Shown one piece after another: positions 1-7,147 of a stretch of 39,484 nt of DNA. The DNA is taken from contig JAFZUW010000060.1 of NCBI GenBank assembly GCA_017618195.1, forward strand, positions 1-39,484, written 5' to 3'. This DNA is from Lachnospiraceae bacterium (lineage in GTDB: Bacteria > Bacillota > Clostridia > Lachnospirales > Lachnospiraceae). A program made the translations under genes and the position numbers. The notes under the pieces were generated by a model. It did no database searches. It was not told the DNA's origin and saw nothing but the letters and a program-made list of their open reading frames with translations. The number at the start of each line of letters is the position of its first letter. Position 1 is the first letter of the stretch.

Positions 1-306
1 GTTCTTCACGGTTCCAGCTCTGTTCCGCAGGAATTCGTTAAGATGGTTAACCAGTACGGCGGCAATATGCCCGACGCTGTAGGTATTCCGGAAGAGCAGC
101 TTCGTAAGGCTGCACAGCTTGCCGTATGTAAGATCAATATTGACTCCGATATCCGTCTTGCTATGACCGGTAACATCCGTAAGTACTTCGCTGAGCATCC
201 GGATCACTTCGATCCCCGTCAGTACCTGAAGCCCGCTCGTCAGGCCGTTAAGGACATGGTAGCTCACAAGATTAAGTACGTACTTGGTTCCGATAACAAG
301 ATATGA
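1..306 (+). CDS. fba: Class II fructose-1,6-bisphosphate aldolase, C-terminal part (5' end outside window)
   Basis: Glycolytic and gluconeogenic enzyme of the cytoplasm that cleaves fructose-1,6-bisphosphate to dihydroxyacetone phosphate and glyceraldehyde-3-phosphate using a zinc ion. The frame is open from base 1, so only about the last 101 residues are present. The first visible residues are VLHGSSSVP, the conserved stretch with the third zinc-ligand histidine of class II aldolases. The later INIDSD corresponds to the substrate-phosphate and nucleophile loop (NVDTD in many homologues). The C-terminal YLKPAR and IKYVLGSDNK are typical of the bacterial class IIB form. The gene ends with TGA at 304-306 and is followed by a terminator at 356-394. 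Nothing looks broken in the visible part. Confidence 0.93.
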   Translation, partial: VLHGSSSVPQEFVKMVNQYGGNMPDAVGIPEEQLRKAAQLAVCKINIDSDIRLAMTGNIRKYFAEHPDHFDPRQYLKPARQAVKDMVAHKIKYVLGSDNKI

Positions 307-355
307 TCGAATAGCGAGTGCTGACGCACTCACCTGAAAGGTTTTTTACGAACAG

Positions 356-394
356 AAAGGCTCCTGAAAACTTTATGTTTTCAAGGAGCCTTTT
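356..394 (+). terminator. Rho-independent terminator of fba
   Basis: Arms AAAGGCTCCTGAAAAC (356-371) and GTTTTCAAGGAGCCTTT (377-393) pair with one bulged base around the loop TTTAT and run into a short T stretch. It lies 50 bases after the aldolase stop codon. Confidence 0.85.
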
Positions 395-410
395 ATGTTC
401 GTGAAAAAAC

Positions 411-637
411 GGTCGAAGACCGTTGTGCGTCAGCCGAACAAACGGCACCGAGCGGGCTTTGCACGCGAGGGGAGCGAAGTCCGCGGCTTCAGACGAAGTC
501 CGCGGTGCAAGGACCGAGCGAACGGACACCGAGCGGGCTCCGCACGCGAGGGGAGCGGATTTGCAGCTGCGGACGAAGTCCGTGCGCGTCAGCCGAGCGA
601 ACGGACACCGAGCGGGCTCCGCACGCGAGGGGAGCGC
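411..637. repeat. Three tandem copies of an 80-bp GC-rich repeat
   Basis: Unit 1 is 411-490, unit 2 is 491-570 and unit 3 is 571 to about 637 (incomplete). The period is exactly 80 bp. Each unit opens with a small dyad (GGTCGAAGACC, then GACGAAGTC, then GGACGAAGTCC), continues with CCGA-CGAACGG, and ends with GCACGCGAGGGGAGCG. Units 2 and 3 can also pair GCTCC with GGAGC across GCACGCGAGG. The period is not a multiple of three, so the reading frame is not kept and a coding role is unlikely. I do not recognise the repeat as a named family. Confidence 0.85.
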
Positions 638-682
638 CCCGGTAAGACCTACTTGTCAAATTACAAGTAAGTCTTACCGGGG
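637..682. repeat. 20-bp near-perfect inverted repeat (hairpin)
   Basis: Left arm 637-656 (CCCCGGTAAGACCTACTTGT) and right arm 663-682 (ACAAGTAAGTCTTACCGGGG) pair over 20 bp with one mismatch around the six-base loop CAAATT. No T tract follows on either strand, so it is not an ordinary terminator. It directly abuts the third 80-bp repeat and may be part of the same element. Confidence 0.8.
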
Positions 683-761
683 GCAGGTTCGCGAGCACCT
701 CCCATTTTCCCCCTCCGCATTTTCGCCAGTCCGCTGCCCCTCTTTTTGGGGAAAATGCGCA

Positions 762-791
762 TTGACTTCCCTTAAACCGATATGCTATGGT
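762..791 (+). promoter_or_regulatory. Putative promoter for a small RNA
   Basis: TTGACT (762-767), an 18-base spacer and TATGGT (786-791), preceded by TGC to form an extended -10. No protein gene follows within 190 bases. The next promoter and the surface-protein gene lie beyond a terminator-like hairpin. Confidence 0.4.
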
Positions 792-797
792 TAATCT

Positions 798-898
798 ACC
801 CAAGGGAGACGCAGCTCCCGTAGTTTCTGCGGCGGGGACGGAACACTCGATGTCCGCTCCGGTCCGCTTTCTTTCTCGGTCATTTCGACCGGTCTTTT
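798..898 (+). ncRNA. Candidate small non-coding RNA of about 100 nt
   Basis: This stretch follows a promoter-like sequence and can fold into three hairpins in order. The first is GGGAG/CTCCC (804-819). The second is a two-part stem with GCGG and GGAC on the left (829-839) and GTCC and CCGC on the right (852-867). The third is CGGTC/GACCG (877-891), followed by GTCTTTT, which resembles a weak terminator. I see no match to a riboswitch or other RNA family that I know. The call rests only on a promoter plus terminator bracket and predicted pairing. Confidence 0.3.
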
Positions 899-917
899 CA
901 CCCACTTGCATCGTACC

Positions 918-947
918 TTGACAACCGATTATCTGTTATTCTGTAAT
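918..947 (+). promoter_or_regulatory. Sigma-A type promoter of the surface-protein gene
   Basis: TTGACA (918-923), an 18-base spacer and TGTAAT (942-947) lie 37 bases before the ATG at 985. The ribosome binding site GAAAGGA is at 969-975. Confidence 0.6.
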
Positions 948-984
948 TCTATATTTTTCTATTATTCTGAAAGGAATCACCAGC

Positions 985-3207
985 ATGATATACAGACATA
1001 AACCGGCAACGGCGGCGATGCTGATACTGTGCCTTCTGCTATCCGTATTCAGCGGAGGATCGGTGTCGGCGGCACAGGGGACGATAACAGCGGGTACGGA
1101 GAAGACACCGGTATACTTTCTTCTGAAGGAAGAACCGGCAGGAAGATGGCTCGAAACATACAACTATATCCACACCATCAATATCAACGGGACTGTGTTC
1201 CCGGCGTATTGCGTGGAGTCCAGCAAACGGAGCCCGGCAAATGGGACGGCTTATTTTTCCATTGACGGATCGAAGATGCAGTACAGCGGGACGATGATGT
1301 CCGGCATGCGTGAGATCCTTCGGAACGGTTATCCGTACACAACCTGCATCTGCGGGATCGATTTCGGAACGGATACCGTAAAGGCGCAGGCCGCGACACA
1401 GGCCGCGGCGCGCATGTGGGCTTCTTACCGGAAGGAGCAGGAGAACGCGAATTACAACGTGTTCCTGTTCTGGAATCCCGAACCGAAGCGCGGCAGCGCA
1501 CTGGTAAAGGCAGGGACAGCGCCCGGAGCACAGGACGTTTATAATGCGGCCATCGCGCTGTTTCAGCTTGCAAAAAGCGGAAAGCAGACCGTGATCGAAG
1601 CGGCATGTGATTTCAGTGTGATAGAGTTCCCGAAGAAGCCGGAAAGCGGTGATTATCTGCTTGAATTTCAGGTGGGACTCACAAACTGCAGTTATGCGAA
1701 GCTGACCTTCGGGCTTGAAGCGGCGGAAATCGTCGAAGTGTCAAAGGGAACCGCAGACCGGATTGAAAACGGTGCGAAGGTGACTGTTCGCGTGCCCGGA
1801 ACGGTTGCAGGTTCGAGCATGTCGGTCATGGCGCACGGCTACAGCACGAAGACCGATCAGTCTCTTCAGTTTTATGCGGAACAGAGCGGACACATGCAGC
1901 GGCTTTTCGTCGGCAGAACGGACGTGTATGACGTGACAATCCGTGAATACAATATCACGGTGCCGGAGCCTCCTGAACCGCCCAAAGGTCCTGTTTCCAT
2001 CTCAAAAACAACTTTCTCCGGCAGTTCGTCCGGTTCCAAGAAGGAAGGCGATGAACAGCAGGAAGAACTGAAGGGAGCACGGCTGCAGATCCTCGATAAG
2101 GACCGAAACGTCATCTTTGAATGGGTGACGGACGGCAAAGCAAAAGAACTTGACGCAGTGCTGGAAGCAGGCGAGACTTATATTCTGCATGAGGTCTCGG
2201 CTCCGGCCGGTTATACGCTGGCGCCGGACCAGACATTTACCGTCCATGCCGACGGAACGCTCAGCAAAGTCGTCATGGAGGACCGCCCGACACACGTTGA
2301 GATCAGTAAGAAATCCGCATTGGACGGCTCGATGTTAAAGGGCGCGACCATGCAGATCCTGGACGGTCAGACGGTGGTTGCCGAGTGGGTAACGGACGGA
2401 AAGGTCCGGAGCTTCGTCGGGAAGCTGATCGCAGGCAAATCCTACACGCTCCATGAGGCGGAAGCGCCGAAGGGATATATAAAAGCGGAAGATGTGACAT
2501 TTACCGTCAGCAAAAACGGCGCCGTTGACAAAGTCGAAATGACCGACAACTACACACGGGTTCTGATCAGCAAGGTGAGTCTCGTGAACGGAGAGGAACT
2601 CGCCGGCGCGCAGATGACGCTTGAGGACAGCAAAGGGCAGGTAGTTGCCGATTGGGTGACCGACGGAACGGAGAAACGCATCGAAGCGGAATTGATTCCG
2701 GGAGAGCGGTATACGCTTCGCGAAGTGGCATCGCCGGACGGGTATCATATCGCGGAATCCGTACAGTTTCTTTATAATGCGGGAGAGACGAAGGTTGTGA
2801 TGAAGGACGCGCCGACCGTCTTGAAGACTTCGAAGCAGGACCGCGAGACGGGGCTTCCGCTTCCGGGCGCGCAGCTGCAGATTCTTGACGGCTCAGGCAA
2901 CGTGGTGGAGGAATGGATCAGCAACGGAACGATACACAACACGGTTGCGAAACTGACGGCAGGCGAGCGTTATGTCCTGCACGAGGTGAAGGCGCCGGAA
3001 GGGTATGTAAGAAGCGAGGACGTGGCATTTGTCGTGCCGAAGGAAGAACAGGAAGAGGAAATCGTCTTTTATAACGCAAAGATGGATCCGGGTATTCCGG
3101 GGACAGGCGACGGAACCGGACGATACGTGTTCTATGGGATCTTTTCCTTTCTGGCGGCAATCAACACGGGATATTTCAAACGAAGAAGCCGGAAGAAAAA
3201 AGAGTAG
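985..3207 (+). CDS. Cell-wall-anchored surface protein with thioester domain and four SpaA-type repeats
   Basis: Predicted surface adhesin of 740 residues, probably contacting host or neighbouring cells. Residues 1-30 form a signal peptide (hydrophobic core LILCLLLSVF). Next is a TQXA-type thioester domain: Cys76 in AYCVE and Gln139 in TQAAARMW are the expected partners of the internal thioester bond. Four SpaA/CnaB-like repeats of about 88 residues follow, starting near 335, 436, 524 and 612. Each has an early ISK-type lysine and a late YxLxE...AP.GY stretch, the places where isopeptide bonds form in this fold. The C-terminus has IPGTG (704-708), a hydrophobic segment and the tail KRRSRKKKE, a sortase sorting-signal layout with Ile in place of Leu. 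No sortase gene is in the window. GAAAGGA at 969-975 supports the start. The XRE gene begins 21 bases after the stop. Confidence 0.85.
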   Translation: MIYRHKPATAAMLILCLLLSVFSGGSVSAAQGTITAGTEKTPVYFLLKEEPAGRWLETYNYIHTININGTVFPAYCVESSKRSPANGTAYFSIDGSKMQYSGTMMSGMREILRNGYPYTTCICGIDFGTDTVKAQAATQAAARMWASYRKEQENANYNVFLFWNPEPKRGSALVKAGTAPGAQDVYNAAIALFQLAKSGKQTVIEAACDFSVIEFPKKPESGDYLLEFQVGLTNCSYAKLTFGLEAAEIVEVSKGTADRIENGAKVTVRVPGTVAGSSMSVMAHGYSTKTDQSLQFYAEQSGHMQRLFVGRTDVYDVTIREYNITVPEPPEPPKGPVSISKTTFSGSSSGSKKEGDEQQEELKGARLQILDKDRNVIFEWVTDGKAKELDAVLEAGETYILHEVSAPAGYTLAPDQTFTVHADGTLSKVVMEDRPTHVEISKKSALDGSMLKGATMQILDGQTVVAEWVTDGKVRSFVGKLIAGKSYTLHEAEAPKGYIKAEDVTFTVSKNGAVDKVEMTDNYTRVLISKVSLVNGEELAGAQMTLEDSKGQVVADWVTDGTEKRIEAELIPGERYTLREVASPDGYHIAESVQFLYNAGETKVVMKDAPTVLKTSKQDRETGLPLPGAQLQILDGSGNVVEEWISNGTIHNTVAKLTAGERYVLHEVKAPEGYVRSEDVAFVVPKEEQEEEIVFYNAKMDPGIPGTGDGTGRYVFYGIFSFLAAINTGYFKRRSRKKKE

Positions 3208-3228
3208 CCGGTTTCGGAAAGGAGCTTT

Positions 3229-3558
3229 ATGAGGCGCGAATCGTTTTTAGCGGACAGGATCACGGAACTGCGGATGCAGAAGGGAGTGACCGAGGCGAAG
3301 ATGAGCAAAGACCTCGGCCGGGGGACGGGGTACGTGAACCGGATCACAACCGGACGCGGATACCCGGGATACCGGGACCTGCTCCACATATGCAATTATC
3401 TCGGTGTTACTCCCGCAGTATTTTTCTGCACTTCGGAAGGTGAATGCCAAAAGAACGGACTCCCCGAAAAGATGAGGAAACTCACCCCGGAGGAACTCCG
3501 GATCATTGAAGATATCGTGGACTGCATCCTGAGAAGACGCAGGGATTCCGGAAAGTAA
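3229..3558 (+). CDS. Small XRE-family helix-turn-helix regulator
   Basis: A 109-residue DNA-binding protein. Residues 6-66 fit the XRE/Cro fold: ITELRMQKGVTEAKMSKDLG, a recognition helix around GYVNRITTGRGYPGYRDLLH, then ICNYLGVTPAVFF. The remaining 40 residues form a charged tail (LTPEELRIIEDIVDCILRRR). The start is supported by GGAAAGGAG eight bases or fewer upstream. The 21-base gap after the surface-protein gene suggests co-transcription, so it may regulate that gene, but no operator can be assigned. The GTG- and TTG-rich alternatives upstream lack a ribosome binding site. Its target is unknown. Confidence 0.8.
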   Translation: MRRESFLADRITELRMQKGVTEAKMSKDLGRGTGYVNRITTGRGYPGYRDLLHICNYLGVTPAVFFCTSEGECQKNGLPEKMRKLTPEELRIIEDIVDCILRRRRDSGK

Positions 3559-3605
3559 GAGATGTCTGAAGACACCGGCCGGCTGCAAAGCCCTACGGTC
3601 ATCTC
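3559..3605 (+). other. Possible three-way-junction RNA structure
   Basis: GAGATG (3559-3564) pairs with CATCTC (3600-3605). Inside lie TGTC-TGAA-GACA (3563-3574, sharing two bases with the outer stem) and a second arm, CCG...CGG closing GGCT-GCAA-AGCC (3581-3592) with a GNRA-type loop. It sits between the XRE stop codon and a terminator. Function unknown. Confidence 0.35.
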
Positions 3606-3650
3606 ATGAACCCGGAAGCCGGCAAGGATTCCGGAAGCAGAGCATACATA

Positions 3651-3682
3651 AAAAGCCGCCCCGTAAGGGACGGCTTTTCTGT
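3651..3682. terminator. Bidirectional terminator between the XRE gene and rubrerythrin
   Basis: AAAAGCCGCCCC (3651-3662) and GGGACGGCTTTT (3667-3678) pair with one mismatch around GTAA. T-rich flanks lie on both strands, so it can serve both the plus-strand XRE gene and the converging minus-strand rubrerythrin gene. Confidence 0.8.
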
Positions 3683-3714
3683 TCTGCAAGGCAGAATCGT
3701 GTATTTCCGTTACA

Positions 3715-4260
3715 TTATTTGCCGAAGTAGCGATCCAGAAGACCCTTCAGAGCCTTTCCGTGACGGGCTTCGTCTCTTGCCATCTCATGAACGGTGTCAT
3801 GGATTGCATCCAATCCGAGCTCTTTCGCACGCTTTGCAAGGTCGGTCTTGCCGGCGGTAGCGCCGTACTCGGCATCCACACGGAGCTCGAGGTTCTTCTT
3901 CGTGGAATCGGTAACTACTTCGCCGAGGAGTTCCGCAAACTTCGCAGCATGCTCAGCCTCTTCGAAAGCTGCCTTCTCCCAGTAAAGACCGATTTCCGGA
4001 TAACCCTCGCGGTGAGCAACTCTTGCCATTGCAAGATACATACCAACCTCACGGCACTCGCCTTCGTAGTTGGAGCGGAGGTCCTTCAGAATATCCTCGC
4101 GAACGCCTGCCGCGATACCTACAACATGCTCAGCAGCCCAGGCCATCTCGCCTTCCTGCTTCTTAAACTTAACGCCGGGAACGCCGCAAATGGGACACTT
4201 TTCCGGGGGCTCGTCGCCTTCATGAACATAACCGCAAACGGGACATACATACTTAGCCAT
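3715..4260 (-). CDS. Reverse-order rubrerythrin (N-terminal rubredoxin, C-terminal ferritin-like domain)
   Basis: Cytoplasmic non-heme iron protein of 181 residues that reduces hydrogen peroxide or oxygen in anaerobes. The rubredoxin domain comes first: [15 protein letters not shown] with the second pair in KCPICG, giving two CxxC iron ligands. The ferritin-like diiron domain follows, with NYEGE, EEAEH and DEARH supplying the Glu and His ligands. This order is the opposite of classical rubrerythrin and matches the reverse rubrerythrins of clostridia. I chose the ATG at 4260 because AGGAG lies eight bases upstream. An in-frame ATG six bases earlier is too close to that site, and further upstream ATG codons would fall within the promoter region. 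Confidence 0.9.
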   Translation of the reverse strand: MAKYVCPVCGYVHEGDEPPEKCPICGVPGVKFKKQEGEMAWAAEHVVGIAAGVREDILKDLRSNYEGECREVGMYLAMARVAHREGYPEIGLYWEKAAFEEAEHAAKFAELLGEVVTDSTKKNLELRVDAEYGATAGKTDLAKRAKELGLDAIHDTVHEMARDEARHGKALKGLLDRYFGK

Positions 4261-4298
4261 AATCATTTCTCCTTTTCGTGAAATATGGGACTGCACAT

Positions 4299-4327
4299 AT
4301 TATCTCACATTTGTGTTGGGCAGTCAA
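4299..4327 (-). promoter_or_regulatory. Promoter of the rubrerythrin gene
   Basis: On the minus strand TTGACT (4327-4322), a 17-base spacer and GATAAT (4304-4299) point to the rubrerythrin gene. The predicted transcript starts about 30 bases before its ATG. Confidence 0.75.
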
Positions 4328-4390
4328 TGTACAGAAGGTTCTTTCCGGCGGAAAATGTGACGCCTCGGAACGGCGCACGGAGTTTTCATG

Positions 4391-4419
4391 TTGAAAAGTT
4401 CACATTTTCCCGATATAAT
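4391..4419 (+). promoter_or_regulatory. Promoter of the TPR lipoprotein gene
   Basis: TTGAAA (4391-4396), exactly 17 bases, then the perfect -10 TATAAT (4414-4419). It diverges from the rubrerythrin promoter 64 bases away. Confidence 0.8.
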
Positions 4420-4511
4420 CAGAGAAGATGCAAAAAACCGGTCCGGAAGGACCCGCCGGCGGTGCGGCAGACACGCGCCGATGCGAAGAAAAAATCTGCG
4501 GAAGGTTCGAT

Positions 4512-5696
4512 ATGAAGAGACGGCTGTTGCTGCTGATCGGACTTGTTCTGGCCGCCGTGCTTTGCGGCTGCGGCAAGGACAAGATGACGGTAGAAGGGGA
4601 GAATGACAAAGGACTCGGCTATTACAAATCCGGCGATTACGAGACGGCGCGGGAGTATTTTGAGCGCGCTTTGAAGCTGGATTCGAAGAATAAAGAGGTG
4701 CTGAACAACTACGGAATGGCTCTGATCCAGCTGAAGGAGAACGACCTTGCGCTCGAGCAGTTCGCCGCCGTGATCAACGAATCGGCAACCTCGCAAAAGG
4801 CGCTTAAGCTGAACAAGTTCGCTTACCGCGGACAGGGCATCGCTTACATGCAGAAGCTCGAGTTCGAGAAGGCGCTTGAAAGCTTTGTCGCCGCGCTGAC
4901 CATCAATACGGAAAGCAAATGGAACATCGATATCACGTATTATAAAGCCAACGCACTCGAGTGTCTCGGGCAGACCGATGCCGCGATCGACACATATACG
5001 GAAGTTCTTTCGATGGATGAGGACAACATCCCGGCGCTCTGCTCCCGCGGCAACCTGTACCGCGAGAAGGGCGAGATTGACAAGGCGATCCGTGATTACG
5101 ATCAGGTCATGTCCGCCGAGAAGGAGGAATATAAGGCGTACATCGGACTGTATTCCTGCTACCGCGACAAAGGCGACGCGGACAACGCCGCGAAGATCCT
5201 TGAGCGCGCCTGCCGGCTGAAGATCAGCGACAATGAGGACAAGTACCTGCTCGGCCAGGTGCACTTCTACCAGAAGAACTACACCTCCGCCAAGATCGAG
5301 ATGGAAAATGCAATCGAGAACGGTTTCACCGAAGCCAATTATTTCCTCGGAGAGATCTGCATGGAGGAGAAGGATTTCGAGAAAGCGGTCGAGTATTTCG
5401 AGAACTACCGCGCGAGCATCATTACGACCTCGCCGACGGTGTGCAATCAGGAAGCGGTCTGCTATCTTGAATTGTTTGATTATGATAAGGCGCAGCAGAT
5501 GATCGACCTCGGACTTTCCTTCGGGGCTTCCTCGGCGAGACAGCAGCTGCTCAGAAACCAGATTGCGGTGTACGAAGGAAGGTACGATTTTGTTTCCGCT
5601 TACATGGCGTTTCAGACGTATATCGTGGAGTTCCCGGACGACGCGACGGCAATCGAAGAATACAAATTCGTAAAGAAAAGGCTCGGCTATGAATAG
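4512..5696 (+). CDS. TPR-repeat lipoprotein
   Basis: A 394-residue exported protein of unknown partner. The N-terminus MKRRLLLLIGLVLAAVLCGC is a lipoprotein signal with Cys20 as the likely lipidated residue. Most of the rest is tetratricopeptide repeats, helical hairpins that bind other proteins. Clear examples are GYYKSGDYETAREYFERAL near residue 36, YKANALECLGQTDAAIDTY near 145 and ALCSRGNLYREKGEIDKAI near 175. The ATG at 4512 was chosen because it follows GGAAGG at 4500-4505 and begins the signal peptide. An in-frame ATG at 4428 lies almost at the predicted transcription start and would bury the signal. Homologues act as scaffolds on the outer face of the membrane, but no specific role can be assigned. 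Confidence 0.85.
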   Translation: MKRRLLLLIGLVLAAVLCGCGKDKMTVEGENDKGLGYYKSGDYETAREYFERALKLDSKNKEVLNNYGMALIQLKENDLALEQFAAVINESATSQKALKLNKFAYRGQGIAYMQKLEFEKALESFVAALTINTESKWNIDITYYKANALECLGQTDAAIDTYTEVLSMDEDNIPALCSRGNLYREKGEIDKAIRDYDQVMSAEKEEYKAYIGLYSCYRDKGDADNAAKILERACRLKISDNEDKYLLGQVHFYQKNYTSAKIEMENAIENGFTEANYFLGEICMEEKDFEKAVEYFENYRASIITTSPTVCNQEAVCYLELFDYDKAQQMIDLGLSFGASSARQQLLRNQIAVYEGRYDFVSAYMAFQTYIVEFPDDATAIEEYKFVKKRLGYE

Positions 5697-5708
5697 GGAA
5701 ACGGGAGT

Positions 5709-5735
5709 CCGTTCATGAACGGCGCCGCAGGGCGC
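5709..5735. repeat. Adjacent palindrome and small hairpin upstream of hflX
   Basis: The 14-bp palindrome CCGTTCATGAACGG (5709-5722) adjoins GCGCC-GCAG-GGCGC (5722-5735). No T tract follows. It lies in the 101-base gap between the TPR gene and hflX. Confidence 0.5.
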
Positions 5736-5797
5736 AGCCCCTTAACACGGGCGGCAGGAAGGAAATCCGCGTCACAGAGAGCCTACAGTGGGATAAT

Positions 5798-7039
5798 ATG
5801 ATAGAGAACAGAGAAGAACAGGAAAGAGTCATTCTCGTCGCAGTGGCGGGCAATGACGCAGACAATGATATCGATTCCGTCAGGGATTCACTGGCAGAGC
5901 TTCGCGAACTCGCGAAGACGGCAGGGGCGGAGACGGTCGGAACGCTGATCCAGAACCGTGAATCGGTTCACCCGGGTACCTATATCGGTAAAGGAAAGAT
6001 TGAAGAACTGTCGCAGATGCTCGCGGAAACCGGTGCGGACGGGATCGTAACCGACGACGAGCTGAGCCCCGCACAGATGAAGAATCTCGAGGACGCGCTC
6101 GGCTGCAAGGTTCTGGACCGCACCACGCTGATCCTTGACATTTTCGCTAAACATGCAACGACGAGCGAGGGCACCATTCAGGTGGAACTCGCTCAATTAA
6201 AATACCGTTCCACGAGGCTGATCGGCGCCGGCTCGGCAATGTCCAGGCTCGGCGGCGGTATCGGAACGAGAGGCCCGGGTGAGAAGAAGCTCGAAACGGA
6301 CCGCCGTGTGATCCGTACGAGGATTGCGCAATTAAACCGCGAACTCGAAGAGGTACGCAGAACCCGTGAAACGAAGCGGGCGAAGAGAGAGCAGTCGGCC
6401 GTTCCGACCGTTGCGATCGTCGGCTACACGAACGCCGGCAAATCCACGCTCTTAAACAAGCTGACCGGTTCGGAAGTACTCTCACAGGACATGCTTTTCG
6501 CGACGCTCGATCCGACGACCAGGCTCTGCCGTACGGAAGACGGCAGGGAAGTGCTTTTCACCGATACGGTCGGATTTATCCGCAAGCTTCCGCACCATCT
6601 TGTCGACGCGTTCCGCTCGACGCTTGAGGAAGCCAAATACGCCGATCTGATCCTTCATGTGGTCGATGCCGCGGGGCAGGAGCCGGACACCCAGATGGCA
6701 GTCGTTTACGATACGCTTCGAAATCTCGGCATTACGGACAAGCCGATCGTGACCGCGCTTAACAAGCAGGACATGATGCCTAAGATGACAATCAAGGATC
6801 TTCACGCGGACCGCGTCGTGAAGATTTCCGCAAAGACCGGAGACGGCCTTACCGAGCTGGTCGATGCCATCCTTTCGGTGCTCCGCGAGCAGAAGGTGTA
6901 CCTCGAAAAAGTAATCCCCTATTCGCAGGCCGGCAAGGTCGCCGACATCCGCCGTTTCGGTGAGCTGATCAGCGAGGAATACATAGCCGAGGGCATTCTT
7001 GTGAAAGCATACTTACCGAAGAATTTCCCGCAAATATAG
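5798..7039 (+). CDS. hflX: Ribosome-associated GTPase HflX
   Basis: Cytoplasmic GTPase that binds the 50S subunit and helps split or rescue stalled ribosomes after stress. The 413-residue protein has the HflX N-terminal domain (VHPGTYIGKGKIEEL near 58-72, LDRTTLILDIF near 106-116), the glycine-rich linker SRLGGGIGTRGPGEKKLETD (149-168) and a coiled coil near 175-198. The G domain has G1 GYTNAGKS (209-216), G3 DTVGF (256-260) and G4 NKQD (322-325). No clear Shine-Dalgarno sequence precedes this ATG; the best is a weak GTGGGA. No better in-frame start lies upstream, so translation may be weak or partly coupled to the TPR gene 101 bases before it. Confidence 0.95.
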   Translation: MIENREEQERVILVAVAGNDADNDIDSVRDSLAELRELAKTAGAETVGTLIQNRESVHPGTYIGKGKIEELSQMLAETGADGIVTDDELSPAQMKNLEDALGCKVLDRTTLILDIFAKHATTSEGTIQVELAQLKYRSTRLIGAGSAMSRLGGGIGTRGPGEKKLETDRRVIRTRIAQLNRELEEVRRTRETKRAKREQSAVPTVAIVGYTNAGKSTLLNKLTGSEVLSQDMLFATLDPTTRLCRTEDGREVLFTDTVGFIRKLPHHLVDAFRSTLEEAKYADLILHVVDAAGQEPDTQMAVVYDTLRNLGITDKPIVTALNKQDMMPKMTIKDLHADRVVKISAKTGDGLTELVDAILSVLREQKVYLEKVIPYSQAGKVADIRRFGELISEEYIAEGILVKAYLPKNFPQI

Positions 7040-7061
7040 GTAAAATAAGGACTTTCGTGCA

Positions 7062-7092
7062 ATTTTCCGGCTTGTTTTCGGAAATGTGTTTT
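7062..7092 (+). terminator. Possible terminator of hflX
   Basis: ATTTTCCG and CGGAAAT pair (with a bulge) around GCTTGTTTT and are followed by GTGTTTTA. GGTAAAA (7039-7045) and TTTTACC (7089-7095) could form an outer stem. This is a weak candidate. Confidence 0.35.
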
Positions 7093-7103
7093 ACCTGATA
7101 AAA

Positions 7104-7119
7104 CCACAATATATGGTAT
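7104..7119. promoter_or_regulatory. Putative NrdR box upstream of nrdD
   Basis: CCACAATATATGGTAT matches 13 of 16 positions of the NrdR consensus ACACWATATATWGTGT, including the central ATATAT. A degenerate second site (9 of 16) lies 31 bp downstream at 7135-7150 and overlaps the -35 of the nrdD promoter. Paired sites about three helical turns apart are usual for NrdR. Confidence 0.55.
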
Positions 7120-7147
7120 TTTCCGTCAAAAAAGCTAATAGATTTAG

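Noticed and set aside
395-670. Open frames of 90-140 codons through the 80-bp repeats on both strands
   Set aside because: The 80-bp period shifts the frame at every unit, the peptides are Arg/Ser/Gly-rich without a known fold, and no ribosome binding site precedes them.
3559-3640. Cyclic di-GMP-I (GEMM) riboswitch
   Set aside because: GCAAAGCC is reminiscent of the conserved ACGCAAAGC, but the obligatory GGCAAACC side and the correct P1 and P2 order are absent, and no gene follows on the plus strand.
5722-5735. Terminator between the TPR gene and hflX
   Set aside because: The GCGCC/GGCGC hairpin is short and has no T tract after it; read-through is likely.
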